Position numbers and translations under genes: made by a program
Shown here: positions 43,591-53,600 of the stretch, piece by piece
How the letters are laid out: the number at the start of each line of letters is the position of its first letter
Numbering within the stretch: position 1 is the first letter of the stretch
Assembly: GCF_003254275.1 (NCBI RefSeq)
Contig: NZ_QKZK01000026.1
Coordinates: 1 to 54,232 of the forward strand
Direction: 5' to 3'
DNA: 54,232 bases
DNA from: Breznakibacter xylanolyticus
GTDB lineage: Bacteria > Bacteroidota > Bacteroidia > Bacteroidales > Marinilabiliaceae
Notes under the pieces: generated by a model
Told to the model about the DNA's origin: nothing
Seen by the model: the letters and a program-made list of their open reading frames with translations, nothing else
Databases searched by the model: none

Positions 43591-43620
43591 TTCGAACAAA
43601 CTCATCATTTTATATATTTG
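43591..43620 (+). promoter_or_regulatory. Promoter of the GroES-family gene
   Basis: TATATTTG (43613-43620) is a perfect TAnnTTTG -7 box; TTCG at 43591-43594, 18 bp upstream, is a one-mismatch -33 TTTG. The start codon follows 20 bp downstream, giving a short 5' UTR. Confidence 0.65.
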
Positions 43621-43640
43621 CAACAAACAACCTCCAAAAG

Positions 43641-44024
43641 ATGAATTTAGGAATCGACGAGCTGGACTTAAACCGCTTCATTGTGGTCGGTGACAGAGTT
43701 TTAATCAAACCAAAAACCCTTCAAAACAAAACCAAGGCCGGGCTTTACCTTCCTCCCACGGTAACCGAAAAAGAAAACCTGTGCAGCGGCTATATCATCA
43801 AAACAGGGCCGGGATACCCCATTCCGGCGATTATAGAATCGGATGAACCTTGGAAAGATAAACGCGAAGAAGTAAAATACGTCCCCCTACAGGCACACGA
43901 GGGTGATTTGGCAGTATTTATGCAGTCGGCAGCCTTTGAAATACAATATAAAAACGAAAAATACTTCATCCTCCCTCAATCATCCATCTTGTTGCTCATT
44001 CGCGACGAAGGACTATTCGAATAA
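43641..44024 (+). CDS. GroES-family co-chaperone-like protein
   Basis: A 127-residue protein with a GroES/Cpn10 fold: GDRVLIKPKTLQNKTKAGLY at the N-terminus with the mobile-loop-like TKAGLYLPPTVTEKE, VKYVPLQAHEGDLAVF in the centre and a terminal ILPQSSILLLIRDE strand. It is longer than canonical GroES (~95) because of an insertion around residues 60-85, and no groEL is adjacent, so it is the second, stand-alone type found in Bacteroidota. Own promoter at 43591. It ends seven bases before the convergent gene at 44032. Confidence 0.85.
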   Translation: MNLGIDELDLNRFIVVGDRVLIKPKTLQNKTKAGLYLPPTVTEKENLCSGYIIKTGPGYPIPAIIESDEPWKDKREEVKYVPLQAHEGDLAVFMQSAAFEIQYKNEKYFILPQSSILLLIRDEGLFE

Positions 44025-44031
44025 TGGCGCA

Positions 44032-45144
44032 TCAGAAGCTCATGCCGGCTTGTCGTCTCAACAGTAAATTCTCAACCACCAAAGCATCTATAAAAGCAGG
44101 GCAATGGTAACGGTAGTGAAACAATGCCAATGGCGCCAGTCGTTGCAGCAAAGGATGGGCATACACCGACAAAAATCCGGCTGTAAACCAGTAATCTCTC
44201 CGCCCGGGACGCCCAGGAACAGTCATGATACCTGCAGGATCCAACCCTAACAACAAACGGGCGTTATCGAGCAACAAGTCGTCCATCGTGCCAGACGAAC
44301 AAGAGGCCTGGAGCACTTGAGCGCGGAGTTGTTGCATGGCATCAGCTTCAAAAAAAAAGGGCACCAAGGCAGCTAAACGACTCAAATGATAATAGATAAG
44401 CGCTGCACGCGGATATTCGGGCGAAAGACGAAAAGCATCACAAACAATCTTACCCGAACCAACCACCAGGTGCAAAAGCTCACGAGTCGCGGCATCGTGT
44501 TGATTGAGCGCCACGCCCGACTTCCAAAATAGAAACATCAAATTGGTCAACACGCAAACGTCCATCTCGATAGGCATTTTTTCGCCCAACCAGGTACTGT
44601 AAAATGGCATGTGACGATAAGCCTCACAACCATTCCGAAGACACAAACGCACCGTGTTGGCATGACGAGGCAACAAGTCGTGGAACTGCTGAACAGTAGC
44701 AGTGTCGGTGCCGTCTGTGAGCATCACCATGGCAGTCGAATCGACATCATCGGGCAAGTCGAAAAAACGGAACCGATGCAGCAACCTCCCCCCGGGGAAC
44801 CACTCCCGTGGCCGACGCGACCAAAAATTAACCGAAGGCCGACTCACATTCCAAAACCGGCCATAGTGCGCATTGGCCTCACGAATAATGCCTTCAGCGC
44901 ATGCACGTTCGTCACCATCCATGATTTGCAGATGTGATTTCAGCACAAATGCCACAGCCGATGAGAAAAATAACGTCCGCTCACTCCGCGTCCAGCCCAT
45001 CAAGCCATGCGAACGCCATCCGGGAATCATCCCGGGTTGCTCAGATGATTGCTGAGCAATGGCCATGTGCTGAAGAATATCAATAACGGTGCAATGCATG
45101 ATGAATAATTGTGCCGGGTAAAGATATTCACTCAAATCGACCAT
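44032..45144 (-). CDS. Conserved-looking protein of unknown function with D-D-x-D-x-T-A motif
   Basis: A 370-residue, mostly helical, apparently soluble protein. No family confidently recognised. The segment FFDLPDDVDSTAMVM near residue 136 resembles the Asp-rich DxDDTA motif of alpha/alpha-barrel terpene cyclases, and recurrent helices with aromatic residues (FWKSGVALNQHD, ALIYYHLSRLAALVPFF) fit an alpha/alpha toroid; this is suggestive only. An internal start at MHCTVIDILQHM (residue 15) may be the true one. Convergent with the GroES-like gene. Confidence 0.55.
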   Translation of the reverse strand: MVDLSEYLYPAQLFIMHCTVIDILQHMAIAQQSSEQPGMIPGWRSHGLMGWTRSERTLFFSSAVAFVLKSHLQIMDGDERACAEGIIREANAHYGRFWNVSRPSVNFWSRRPREWFPGGRLLHRFRFFDLPDDVDSTAMVMLTDGTDTATVQQFHDLLPRHANTVRLCLRNGCEAYRHMPFYSTWLGEKMPIEMDVCVLTNLMFLFWKSGVALNQHDAATRELLHLVVGSGKIVCDAFRLSPEYPRAALIYYHLSRLAALVPFFFEADAMQQLRAQVLQASCSSGTMDDLLLDNARLLLGLDPAGIMTVPGRPGRRDYWFTAGFLSVYAHPLLQRLAPLALFHYRYHCPAFIDALVVENLLLRRQAGMSF

Positions 45145-45184
45145 TCATCACGCCATGTTAGATTCTTTACACCCATGCCATCAA

Positions 45185-45219
45185 TTTGAATTTTCACCCA
45201 AAACATTCTGCTATATTTG
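45185..45219 (+). promoter_or_regulatory. Putative promoter of the TonB-dependent receptor gene
   Basis: TATATTTG at 45212-45219 is a perfect -7 box. A TTTG lies at 45185-45188, 23 bp upstream, a little farther than usual. The start codon is at 45317, so the 5' UTR would be about 90 bases. Confidence 0.5.
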
Positions 45220-45316
45220 GCAACCAACCAGCCCGGCTTGTTGTTATGAGAGAAGATAGCATCAAAGCCACCCACAAAGAATTTATATACTAAAATAAAT
45301 CATACAGTTCATTTAC

Positions 45317-47710
45317 ATGAAACTCCTCCTCACAACCCTATTGCTGCTAAGCTTATCACTTCCATCATGGGCACAGGGCAACACGATAAGTGGAGTGGTG
45401 CGCGACAAACTCACCAACCAGCCCCTCCCGTTTGTCAACATCATTGTGTCGGGCACCACCACGGGCACCACCACCGACCTGGACGGCACTTTCACCATTG
45501 GCAACATCACCACCGAATTTGCCCAACTGCAACTCTCGAGCCTGGGTTATGCCCCCCTGATGACCGAGGTGATCTACCTGTCGCGCATTCGCCCCGTGCA
45601 GGTGAACCTTGAAATGGAACCCTTTGCCGAAACACTTACGGAAGTGAAAGTTTCGGCACAAACCTTTGTTCTACGCCCCGAAAGCCCCGTGTCGCTCCAA
45701 AACATCGGGGTTGACTTAATTGAAAAAAGCGCAGGTGCCAACCGCGACATATCAAAAGTGTTACAGTCGCTGCCCGGCGTGGGTACCACCTCTTCGTTTC
45801 GCAACGACCTGATTGTGCGCGGGGGCGGTCCGAGTGAAAACCGTTTTTACCTCGACGGGATTGAGATCCCGGCTCTCAATCACTTTTCGACACAAGGTGC
45901 TTCCGGAGGCCCGGTAGGACTGCTCAACGTCGATTTTGTGCGGGAAGTCGATTTTTACTCCGGGGCATTTCCCGCCAATAGGGGAAACGCCCTCAGCTCG
46001 GTATTTGAATTTAAGCAAATTGATGGCAATAAAGATCGTACAGCCATGAAAGCCGCCGTAGGTGCGTCGGAAGTATCGCTTTCGGTCAACACCCCCGTGG
46101 GCAACAAAACCACCCTCATTGCCAGCGCACGCCGCTCATACCTTCAGCTGCTTTTCAAGCTCATTGACCAGCCATTCTTGCCGACATTCAACGACTTCTC
46201 GTTCAAAACCAAAACACGATTTGACGACAAAAACGAGCTGACCATTTTGGGCATTGGCGCCATCGACCAATTTAAACTCAACCCATCACCCAACCCCAGC
46301 GAAGAAAAGGCCTACACGCTCAGTTACCTGCCTGCATACGAACAGTGGAACTATGCAACAGGGCTAAGCTACAAGCACTTTTTCAGCCACAGTTACCTTA
46401 CCATTGTGGCCAGTCGCAACAAGCTCAACAACACCTCATTTAAATATCGTGACAATATCGAAACGGCCGAAAACCTGTTATACGATTACGTTTCCAATGA
46501 AACCGAACACAAACTCAGAGCAGAACTCTCGGCTCGCCCCATGAACTATACCATCAATGTCGGAATGGGTGCAGAGCAAGCCTTGTACGACAACCGTACC
46601 TTCGCACTCCTTTACAACCAGCAAGGACTCACCCAACGCCTCTACCAATCCGACTTGGAAGTGCTTAAATGGAGCGCCTTTGGCAACGTGTCGCACCCTT
46701 ACTTCGACCAGCGACTCACCCTGTCAATGGGGGTACGCATGGACGCCAACAACTACAACGCCCACATGCGCAACCCCATCAACCAATTGAGTCCACGCCT
46801 TTCAGCATCTTTGAGAGTGGCTCCCATGCTATGGTTCAATACCGCCGTGGGTCGCTATTTTCAACTCCCGGCTTACACCACCCTGGGATTCAGAAATAAC
46901 AACGGGGTGCTGGTGAACAACCTCAATGGCATCACTTACATTCAAAACGACCAACTGGTGGCCGGCTTTGAACTCCGCCCCAACGAATACACCAAATTCA
47001 GCATCGAAGCGTTCATCAAAAAATATGACAATTACCCCTTTTCGGTGACCGACTCGGTGAGTCTGGCCAGCAAAGGAAACGACTTCGGAGCCTTTGGCGA
47101 TGAAGAAGTCACCCCCACTTCGCACGGGCAAACGCATGGTTTCGAAATCATGGCTCGGCAGCGTTCGCCTCGCGGATATTCATACCTGTTTTCGTACACT
47201 TACGTCATCAGCGAGTTCTCGAACTACAAAGGCGAACTGGTGCCCTCGTCATGGGACAGCAAACACCTGCTCACCCTCACGCTCAACAAAACCTTCAAAC
47301 GCAACTGGAGCGTGGGTGCCAAATGGCGTTTTGTGGGCGGATTACCCTATACACCCTACGACTTTGAACGTTCTCAAATGGTAGAAGCCTGGGATGCCAA
47401 AGGAAAAGAATACCTCGACTATTCGCAGTTTAATGGTCGAAGAGCACAAGCTTACCAACAACTCGATCTGAGAATAGACAAAACATACACCTTTAAAGGA
47501 TGGTCATTGGGTCTCTATATGGACATACAAAACGCTTATAATTTCAAACTCAACAGTCCACTCAAACTGGTTCAGCAGAAAGATGCCAATGGAAATCCCA
47601 TCATCCTGAACCCCGAAGCAGAAAAAAGCCAACAAAAATATGCGCTCAAAACCCTGCAAACCACTTCGGGAACTCTGCTTCCATCGGTGGGGCTGATTGT
47701 TGAATTCTAA
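45317..47710 (+). CDS. TonB-dependent outer-membrane receptor
   Basis: A 797-residue outer-membrane active transporter. Signal peptide (LLLLSLSLPSWAQG), N-terminal carboxypeptidase-regulatory-like domain (ISGVVRDKLTNQPLPFVNII), plug domain (VLQSLPGVGTTSSFRNDLIV and RGGGPSENRFYLDGIEIP), then a 22-strand barrel ending in ...SVGLIVEF with terminal Phe. No SusD partner follows, so it is a stand-alone receptor rather than a SusC-type pair; substrate unknown. It depends on a TonB complex such as that at 36938-38927. Confidence 0.92.
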   Translation: MKLLLTTLLLLSLSLPSWAQGNTISGVVRDKLTNQPLPFVNIIVSGTTTGTTTDLDGTFTIGNITTEFAQLQLSSLGYAPLMTEVIYLSRIRPVQVNLEMEPFAETLTEVKVSAQTFVLRPESPVSLQNIGVDLIEKSAGANRDISKVLQSLPGVGTTSSFRNDLIVRGGGPSENRFYLDGIEIPALNHFSTQGASGGPVGLLNVDFVREVDFYSGAFPANRGNALSSVFEFKQIDGNKDRTAMKAAVGASEVSLSVNTPVGNKTTLIASARRSYLQLLFKLIDQPFLPTFNDFSFKTKTRFDDKNELTILGIGAIDQFKLNPSPNPSEEKAYTLSYLPAYEQWNYATGLSYKHFFSHSYLTIVASRNKLNNTSFKYRDNIETAENLLYDYVSNETEHKLRAELSARPMNYTINVGMGAEQALYDNRTFALLYNQQGLTQRLYQSDLEVLKWSAFGNVSHPYFDQRLTLSMGVRMDANNYNAHMRNPINQLSPRLSASLRVAPMLWFNTAVGRYFQLPAYTTLGFRNNNGVLVNNLNGITYIQNDQLVAGFELRPNEYTKFSIEAFIKKYDNYPFSVTDSVSLASKGNDFGAFGDEEVTPTSHGQTHGFEIMARQRSPRGYSYLFSYTYVISEFSNYKGELVPSSWDSKHLLTLTLNKTFKRNWSVGAKWRFVGGLPYTPYDFERSQMVEAWDAKGKEYLDYSQFNGRRAQAYQQLDLRIDKTYTFKGWSLGLYMDIQNAYNFKLNSPLKLVQQKDANGNPIILNPEAEKSQQKYALKTLQTTSGTLLPSVGLIVEF

Positions 47711-47750
47711 ACAAATCATCCCAATAATAACAAACCACACAAAAAATACA

Positions 47751-48707
47751 ATGACAAACCGCATCACACAACTATTCAACATTCAATATCCCATCATTCA
47801 AGGCGGGATGGTATGGTGCAGTGGCTGGAAACTGGCCTCTGCCGTGAGCAACCATGGCGGCCTCGGGCTCTTGGGTGCCGGCTCGATGTACCCCGAAGTC
47901 CTGAAGGAGCACATTGCAAAAATGAAACAGGCCACCGACAAACCCTGGGGCATCAACGTGCCCATGCTCTATCCCGATTTGGACAGCATCATCGACCTGA
48001 TTATTGATCAAGGCGTGAAAATCGTATTTACCTCAGCCGGCAACCCGGCCAAATATACGGCTCGTCTCAAATCGCATGGCATTACCGTGGCACATGTGGT
48101 GGCTAACACCAAGTTTGCCCGCAAATGCGAAGATGCCGGCGTGGATGCCATTGTGGCCGAAGGTTTTGAAGCCGGCGGACACAACGGCCGAGAGGAAACC
48201 ACCACCCTCACCCTCATCCCGTCGATCCGACAAAGCACTTCGCTACCTCTTATTGCAGCCGGAGGCATTGGCACCGGAGCCGGCATGATGGCAGCATTGA
48301 CGTTGGGTGCTGATGGCGTGCAAATTGGTTCTCGCTTTGCGGCAGCTGCCGAATCTTCGGCACACGACAACTTCAAGCAACTTGTCACCACCCTGAACGA
48401 AGGAGACACCATGCTGTCACTTAAAAAATTGGCGCCGGTACGTCTTATCAAAAACGATTTTTTCAACCGTGTAGCTCAAGCCGAAGCCCAAGGTGCATCG
48501 GCCGATGAACTCAAAGAAATACTGGGTCGGGGGCGTGCAAAAAAAGGCATCTTTGAAGGCGACCTGACAGAAGGAGAACTGGAAATTGGCCAAATTGCCT
48601 CACTCATCCAAACTGTTGAACCCGTCAGCCAAATTATGACAGACATTATATCGGAATATCGACGCTTGCGCCAAAATATCATCCATGCCCCCGCTTTCAA
48701 CATTTAA
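47751..48707 (+). CDS. Nitronate monooxygenase / FabK-like flavoenzyme
   Basis: A 318-residue FMN-dependent TIM-barrel oxidoreductase of the 2-nitropropane dioxygenase/FabK family. Motifs: YPIIQGGMVW at the N-terminus, EGFEAGGHNGREE in the centre and AAGGIGTGAGMMAALTLGAD with the phosphate-binding GxG. Family members oxidise nitronates or act as enoyl-ACP reductase; sequence alone does not decide which. I start at ATG 47751 because the upstream extension (from 47697) overlaps the receptor gene and is not part of the fold. Confidence 0.87.
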   Translation: MTNRITQLFNIQYPIIQGGMVWCSGWKLASAVSNHGGLGLLGAGSMYPEVLKEHIAKMKQATDKPWGINVPMLYPDLDSIIDLIIDQGVKIVFTSAGNPAKYTARLKSHGITVAHVVANTKFARKCEDAGVDAIVAEGFEAGGHNGREETTTLTLIPSIRQSTSLPLIAAGGIGTGAGMMAALTLGADGVQIGSRFAAAAESSAHDNFKQLVTTLNEGDTMLSLKKLAPVRLIKNDFFNRVAQAEAQGASADELKEILGRGRAKKGIFEGDLTEGELEIGQIASLIQTVEPVSQIMTDIISEYRRLRQNIIHAPAFNI

Positions 48708-48835
48708 GAAAGACATCCAATGATGCATCCATGAGCTTTGAGGCGTGTTTTTCATTCGCCCGGGGAGAAAATGATTCGCTTAACGACTCGAGCGATTGAA
48801 TAATTTGATAATTTCGTGCGGTTTAACATCATTCA

Positions 48836-51070
48836 ATGAAGAACTTTTCAGAACAAGAAGAAGAGAAGTATGTCCGCGAACGCATGGACGAATTGGTGCG
48901 CTCATGCCCACGCAACCTCGACGAACAAAGCACCCGCCTCATATACAAGGCCTTTGAAGTGGCTTATCAGGCACACAAAGGCATCCGCCGCAAATCGGGT
49001 GAACCCTACATTTTGCATCCCATTGAAGTGGCGCGCATTGTCTCCGAAGAAATCGGGCTGGGCTCCAAAGGCATATCGGCTGCTTTGCTACACGATGTGG
49101 TAGAGGACACCGAATACACCGTAGAGGACATGAAAAACCTCTTCGGAGAAAAGATCGCATCCATTGTTGATGGTCTCACCAAGCTGTCCGACATTCTGGA
49201 CAAAAACAAATCGCAACAGGTCGAAAACTTCCGAAAACTCCTGCTCTCGATGGTTGAGGACATCCGTGTGATCCTCATCAAACTGGCCGACCGCTTGCAC
49301 AACATGCGCACACTCGATTCGATGGCCGAAAACAAACGCCTGAAAATTGCAGCTGAAACGCTTTACTTTTACGCCCCGCTGGCGCACCGACTGGGGCTCT
49401 ATGCCATTAAAACAGAACTGGAAGATTTAAGTCTCAAATACGAGCATCCCAAAATCTATAACGACCTGTACGAAAAGGTCAAGAAAAACGAGACAGCTCA
49501 CCTGCATCTCATCGACCAAATATCACAGCCCCTTGCTCAAAAATTAACCGAACAGGGCTACAACTTCGACATTAAAGGGCGCCCAAAATCCATCTTCTCC
49601 ATCTGGACCAAGATGCAAAAAAAGAACATCCCCTTTGAGGAGGTTTACGACATGCTGGCCATTCGTATCGTCTTTAAGCCACAGCCGGGCATTCCCGAAA
49701 AGGCACAATGCTGGGCCATCTACTCACTGGTGACCGACATTTATAAACCCAAACCCGACCGCCTGCGCGACTGGGTGAGCACCCCAAAAGTCAACGGCTA
49801 CGAAGCGCTGCACGTTACCGTGATGGGGCCGCAGGGAAAGTGGGTGGAAGTACAAATCCGCTCCGAACGCATGGATGAGATTGCCGAACGCGGGTTTGCT
49901 TCCCACTGGAAATATAAAGGACAGCAAGACGGCGAGTCAGAACTGGACAACTGGCTTAAACGCATTCGCGAGATACTTGAGAATCCCGAAAACGATTCAC
50001 TGGAATTTCTCGATGACTTTAAGCTCAACCTCTTCTCGTCCGAGATGATGATATTTACCCCCAAAGGCGATGCCAAGGTCATGCCTGTTGGGGCTACGGC
50101 GTTGGATTTTGCCTTCGAAATCCACTCCAACATCGGTTACAAATGCATCGGAGCAAAAGTCAACTACAAACTGGTGCCTCTGAGCCACGAACTCAAGAGC
50201 GGTGACCAGGTTGAAATCATCACCTCCGAAAAACAAACCCCTAAATACGATTGGCTCAACTTTGTCACCACAGCCAAGGCCAAGACAAAAATCAAAGAGA
50301 TATTTAAAAAAGAGCGCAAAGGCGTCATTACCAAAGGGGAGCACATGCTTGAAACCGAGCTAAACAAAACAAAGCTCACCACCAACGCCCGCATTCTGAA
50401 AAAAATTCTCGAGCACCACCACATTGGCACCAAAGACGAGCTATACTATCGTATCGGCACAGAAACCATCACACTCGAAAACCTCAATAAAATACTCAGC
50501 AGCAAATCGTCCAATAAATGGGTGAAATACTGGCGCCTCTCGTTTGGATTCAACGAGTCGAACAAGAAAACCGACGATATCCCACAGGAAACAGAAAAAC
50601 CCAAACTCAGCCACATGGTGCTCACCGACGAAAGCGACCCGGAACGATACACCATCGCCACCTGTTGCAACCCAATCCCCGGCGACGATGTGGTGGGCTA
50701 CATGGACGACCAAAACAAAATGATTCTCCACAGCCGAAAATGTCCCAATGCCCTTAAGCTCATGTCGAGTGAAGGACAACGCATTGTGTCGGCACAGTGG
50801 GAGTCGCACAAGATACTCTCCTATTTGGCCATCATTAACATCACGGGCATCGACCAAATTGGCGTGGTGAGTAAAATCACCAAAATTATCTCCGAAGATC
50901 AAAACGTCAACATGCGATCACTCAACTTTGAGAGCCACGATGGTATTTTCGAAGGAATCATCTACCTATACATCCACAATACCGAAGACCTCAACAACAT
51001 CATTCGCAACATTCAAAAAATCAAAGGAATATACAACGTCACCCGTCAGGAACGCATGAAAAACAGTTAA
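48836..51070 (+). CDS. rel: Bifunctional (p)ppGpp synthetase/hydrolase
   Basis: A 744-residue RelA/SpoT homologue controlling the stringent response. Order: HD hydrolase domain (HPIEVARIV, LLHDVVEDTEYT) near residues 45-200 with the metal-binding HD pair intact; synthetase domain (YDMLAIRIVF, KVNGYEALHVTVMGP, VQIRSERMDEIAERG) near 240-360; TGS domain (MIFTPKGDAKVMPVGATALD) near 400-460; a Cys-containing CC region (TCCNPIPGDDVVGY); and a C-terminal ACT domain (INITGIDQIGVVSKIT). Both catalytic halves look intact. It is followed by fur and purA, a usual order in this phylum. Confidence 0.95.
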   Translation: MKNFSEQEEEKYVRERMDELVRSCPRNLDEQSTRLIYKAFEVAYQAHKGIRRKSGEPYILHPIEVARIVSEEIGLGSKGISAALLHDVVEDTEYTVEDMKNLFGEKIASIVDGLTKLSDILDKNKSQQVENFRKLLLSMVEDIRVILIKLADRLHNMRTLDSMAENKRLKIAAETLYFYAPLAHRLGLYAIKTELEDLSLKYEHPKIYNDLYEKVKKNETAHLHLIDQISQPLAQKLTEQGYNFDIKGRPKSIFSIWTKMQKKNIPFEEVYDMLAIRIVFKPQPGIPEKAQCWAIYSLVTDIYKPKPDRLRDWVSTPKVNGYEALHVTVMGPQGKWVEVQIRSERMDEIAERGFASHWKYKGQQDGESELDNWLKRIREILENPENDSLEFLDDFKLNLFSSEMMIFTPKGDAKVMPVGATALDFAFEIHSNIGYKCIGAKVNYKLVPLSHELKSGDQVEIITSEKQTPKYDWLNFVTTAKAKTKIKEIFKKERKGVITKGEHMLETELNKTKLTTNARILKKILEHHHIGTKDELYYRIGTETITLENLNKILSSKSSNKWVKYWRLSFGFNESNKKTDDIPQETEKPKLSHMVLTDESDPERYTIATCCNPIPGDDVVGYMDDQNKMILHSRKCPNALKLMSSEGQRIVSAQWESHKILSYLAIINITGIDQIGVVSKITKIISEDQNVNMRSLNFESHDGIFEGIIYLYIHNTEDLNNIIRNIQKIKGIYNVTRQERMKNS

Positions 51071-51194
51071 CTTGAGATCTCACGCCCACCGCCCCTGATT
51101 CGCTCAAAAAGTTAATATATATTGAATCTAAACAAGCCTGCTATTTTTATTCGATTTTAATTAACTTTATCACCAATTTGAAAACCAGTTCGCC

Positions 51195-51650
51195 ATGAGC
51201 AAAGAGATCAATAAGGAGACTGTCAAACAAATATTTACCGACTACCTCCAAAAAAACGGCCATCGCAAAACACCCGAACGGTACGCGATTCTCGACGAGA
51301 TATATTCTCGTGACGGTCACTTTGACATTGAATCGTTGTACATATTCATGAAAAACAAAAACTACCGCGTTAGTCGTGCCACGCTTTACAACACCATTGA
51401 CTTGCTACTCGACTGCAAACTGGTAATCAAACACCAATTTGGCAAAAACATTGCCCAATTTGAAAAAGCGTTTGAATCGAAACAACACGACCACCTCATT
51501 TGCACCCAATGCGGCAGCGTGACCGAGTTCTGCGACCCGAGCATACAGGTGGTTCTCAACAATGCTTCGGGAATCATGCATTTTAATGTCACGCAACATT
51601 CACTTTACATTTACGGCATTTGTAAAAAATGCCAGGAAAAAAAGGGATAA
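51195..51650 (+). CDS. fur: Fur-family metal-responsive transcriptional regulator
   Basis: A 151-residue winged-helix repressor. N-terminal HTH ([38 protein letters not shown]), then the metal/dimer domain with [19 protein letters not shown] and a C-terminal CKKCQEKK, i.e. two Cys pairs for structural zinc. It could be Fur, Zur or PerR in specificity; the sequence does not settle this. Followed by its own terminator at 51801. Confidence 0.9.
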   Translation: MSKEINKETVKQIFTDYLQKNGHRKTPERYAILDEIYSRDGHFDIESLYIFMKNKNYRVSRATLYNTIDLLLDCKLVIKHQFGKNIAQFEKAFESKQHDHLICTQCGSVTEFCDPSIQVVLNNASGIMHFNVTQHSLYIYGICKKCQEKKG

Positions 51651-51800
51651 AACCGACCTAATACCCTACAAAAGCAATGCACATCTCTACTTTAGGCAAT
51701 CGGCCTATTTAAACTCATTCAAAAATCCAATATTTTAAAAATTAGCCCGTCAATGGGCATGAAATAAAGATTAAAAAAACGTATTTTTACCAGTCGAAAC

Positions 51801-51830
51801 TCGGAACCCTAATGGGGCTTCCGATTTTTT
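51801..51830 (+). terminator. Terminator after fur
   Basis: TCGGAA-cCC-TAAT-GGgg-cTTCCGA forms a GC-rich hairpin followed directly by TTTTTT. It lies 150 bp after the fur stop. The remaining DNA up to purA (51831-52038) shows no gene. Confidence 0.75.
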
Positions 51831-52038
51831 AATGTTTAGAAGTACCATATCGCAAAGCATATTCAAACAAACAACAGATTTACTGAATATTGCACAAATA
51901 AATCAATGAAAACGCATTCCAACATTTTGAAAAAAATAATGGAATGACAGGTCAAAGAAGAGACCAAAACAGAAAAACTTGTGCGAGAACGGAACGAATA
52001 AACGATTGTTAAACAGATGAAACAACAAAACAAACACA

Positions 52039-53310
52039 ATGAAAGTTGATGTACTATTGGGGCTCCAGTGGGGCGATGAAGGCAAAGGTAAAGTCGTTGA
52101 CGTACTCACCCCTCATTACGATATTATCACCCGCTTTCAAGGTGGTCCCAATGCCGGACACACTCTTGAATTTAACAATGTGAAACACGTCTTGCGCAGC
52201 ATCCCATCCGGCATTTTTCACGAAGATAAAATCAACGTCATTGGAAACGGCGTGGTGCTCGACCCCATCACTTTCAAAGAGGAAATTGATGCCCTCCAAA
52301 ACAAAGGCTACGACCTACGTCAACGCCTGCTCATCTCTAAAAAAGCACACTTGATTTTGCCCACGCACCGCATCCTCGATGCCGCGTCGGAAGCAGCAAA
52401 AGGAGCCACCAAAATCGGCTCAACCCTCAAAGGCATTGGCCCCACTTACATGGACAAAACCGGCCGTAATGGCGTGCGCGTGGGGGATATTCTTCACAAC
52501 TTTGATGAAAAATACAAGGCGCTCAAAGAAAAACACCTCAAAATGTTGTCGATGTACAACTTTGAGTTCAACATCGAAGAGTTTGAAAAAGGGTTCATGG
52601 AAGGCATCGAAACCATTCGGAGCTTCCAACTCATAGACAGCGAAAATAAACTCAACAACCTACGCAAAACGGGTAAAAAAATATTGGCCGAAGGAGCACA
52701 AGGCACGTTGCTCGATATTGACTTCGGCTCTTACCCGTTTGTCACCTCATCAAACACGGTGTGTGCCGGCGCTTGCATCGGCATGGGAATCGCACCCACC
52801 AATATTGGCGAAGTATTTGGCATTTTCAAGGCTTATTGCACCCGCGTGGGTAGCGGCCCCTTTCCCACAGAACTCGACAACGAAGTGGGTGAAGCCATCC
52901 GAACCGTGGGACATGAATTTGGCGCCGTTACCGGACGGACCCGTCGCTGCGGCTGGCTCGACCTGGTTGCCCTCAAATATGCCGTTACCATCAACGGTGT
53001 CACACAACTCATTATGACCAAAGCCGATGTATTGAGTCAATTTGAGAACATCAAAATTTGTACCGCATACAAAATTAATGGAGAAATCACCAACGAATTC
53101 CCATACGAATTGCCCGAAAATCTGGAACCCGTTTATATGGACTTACCAGGATGGCATTGCGACCTCACGGGCTTAAAGTCGGAAGATGAATTCCCCGAAG
53201 AACTTAATAATTACATCGACTTTTTGGAAGAACAACTCGAGGTTCCCATCACCATTGTTTCAGTGGGTCCCGATCGTGATCAAACCATTGTACGCGAATT
53301 ATTGAACTAA
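52039..53310 (+). CDS. purA: Adenylosuccinate synthetase
   Basis: Cytoplasmic enzyme of purine synthesis joining IMP and aspartate with GTP. A 423-residue, full-length protein with all hallmarks: GTP-binding LLGLQWGDEGKGKVVD at the N-terminus, GGPNAGHTLE, GIGPTYMDKTGRNGVRVGDI, AEGAQGTLLDIDFGSYPFVT and the substrate loop GRTRRCGWLDLVALKYA. Start at ATG 52039 fits the beginning of the family fold (MKVDVLLGLQWGDEG). Terminator at 53331. Confidence 0.97.
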   Translation: MKVDVLLGLQWGDEGKGKVVDVLTPHYDIITRFQGGPNAGHTLEFNNVKHVLRSIPSGIFHEDKINVIGNGVVLDPITFKEEIDALQNKGYDLRQRLLISKKAHLILPTHRILDAASEAAKGATKIGSTLKGIGPTYMDKTGRNGVRVGDILHNFDEKYKALKEKHLKMLSMYNFEFNIEEFEKGFMEGIETIRSFQLIDSENKLNNLRKTGKKILAEGAQGTLLDIDFGSYPFVTSSNTVCAGACIGMGIAPTNIGEVFGIFKAYCTRVGSGPFPTELDNEVGEAIRTVGHEFGAVTGRTRRCGWLDLVALKYAVTINGVTQLIMTKADVLSQFENIKICTAYKINGEITNEFPYELPENLEPVYMDLPGWHCDLTGLKSEDEFPEELNNYIDFLEEQLEVPITIVSVGPDRDQTIVRELLN

Positions 53311-53330
53311 TACACATCGCTCAACGATTA

Positions 53331-53368
53331 AAAAGGTGCCCATTTTTCATTGGGCATCTTTTTTTTGC
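53331..53368 (+). terminator. Rho-independent terminator after purA
   Basis: AAAAGGTGCCCA pairs with TGGGCATCTTTT (one G-T pair) around a T-rich loop and is followed by a run of eight or more T. It lies 20 bp beyond the purA stop codon. Confidence 0.9.
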
Positions 53369-53509
53369 AAACCAAACAACATCAATGACCGTCTAAACCG
53401 CATTAAGTGCCTATCCACTTACTTTCAACGACAAGACAACAGGCTACACTCCTCTCAATTAACACGTTTTAACTTCATTTCATATCCATTCATTGAATAA
53501 TTCAAGATA

Positions 53510-53600
53510 TTTGCAATGTAGATTTTTTTCATAGATTTGGATTTGGTTAACAAAAGCTGATTAAGGGAAAGGGCAGAGAAATCTGCCCTTTTTCTTTTTA
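53510..53600 (+). ncRNA. Predicted short small-RNA gene, copy 1
   Basis: A complete transcription unit without an open reading frame: -33 TTTG (53510-53513), 18-bp spacer, -7 TAGATTTG (53532-53539), then about 40 bases and a perfect terminator AAAGGGCAGA-GAAA-TCTGCCCTTT (53568-53591) with a T-run. The predicted RNA is only ~50 nucleotides, of which half is terminator. A near-identical copy lies at 54038-54124. Function unknown; no known RNA family recognised. Confidence 0.7.
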
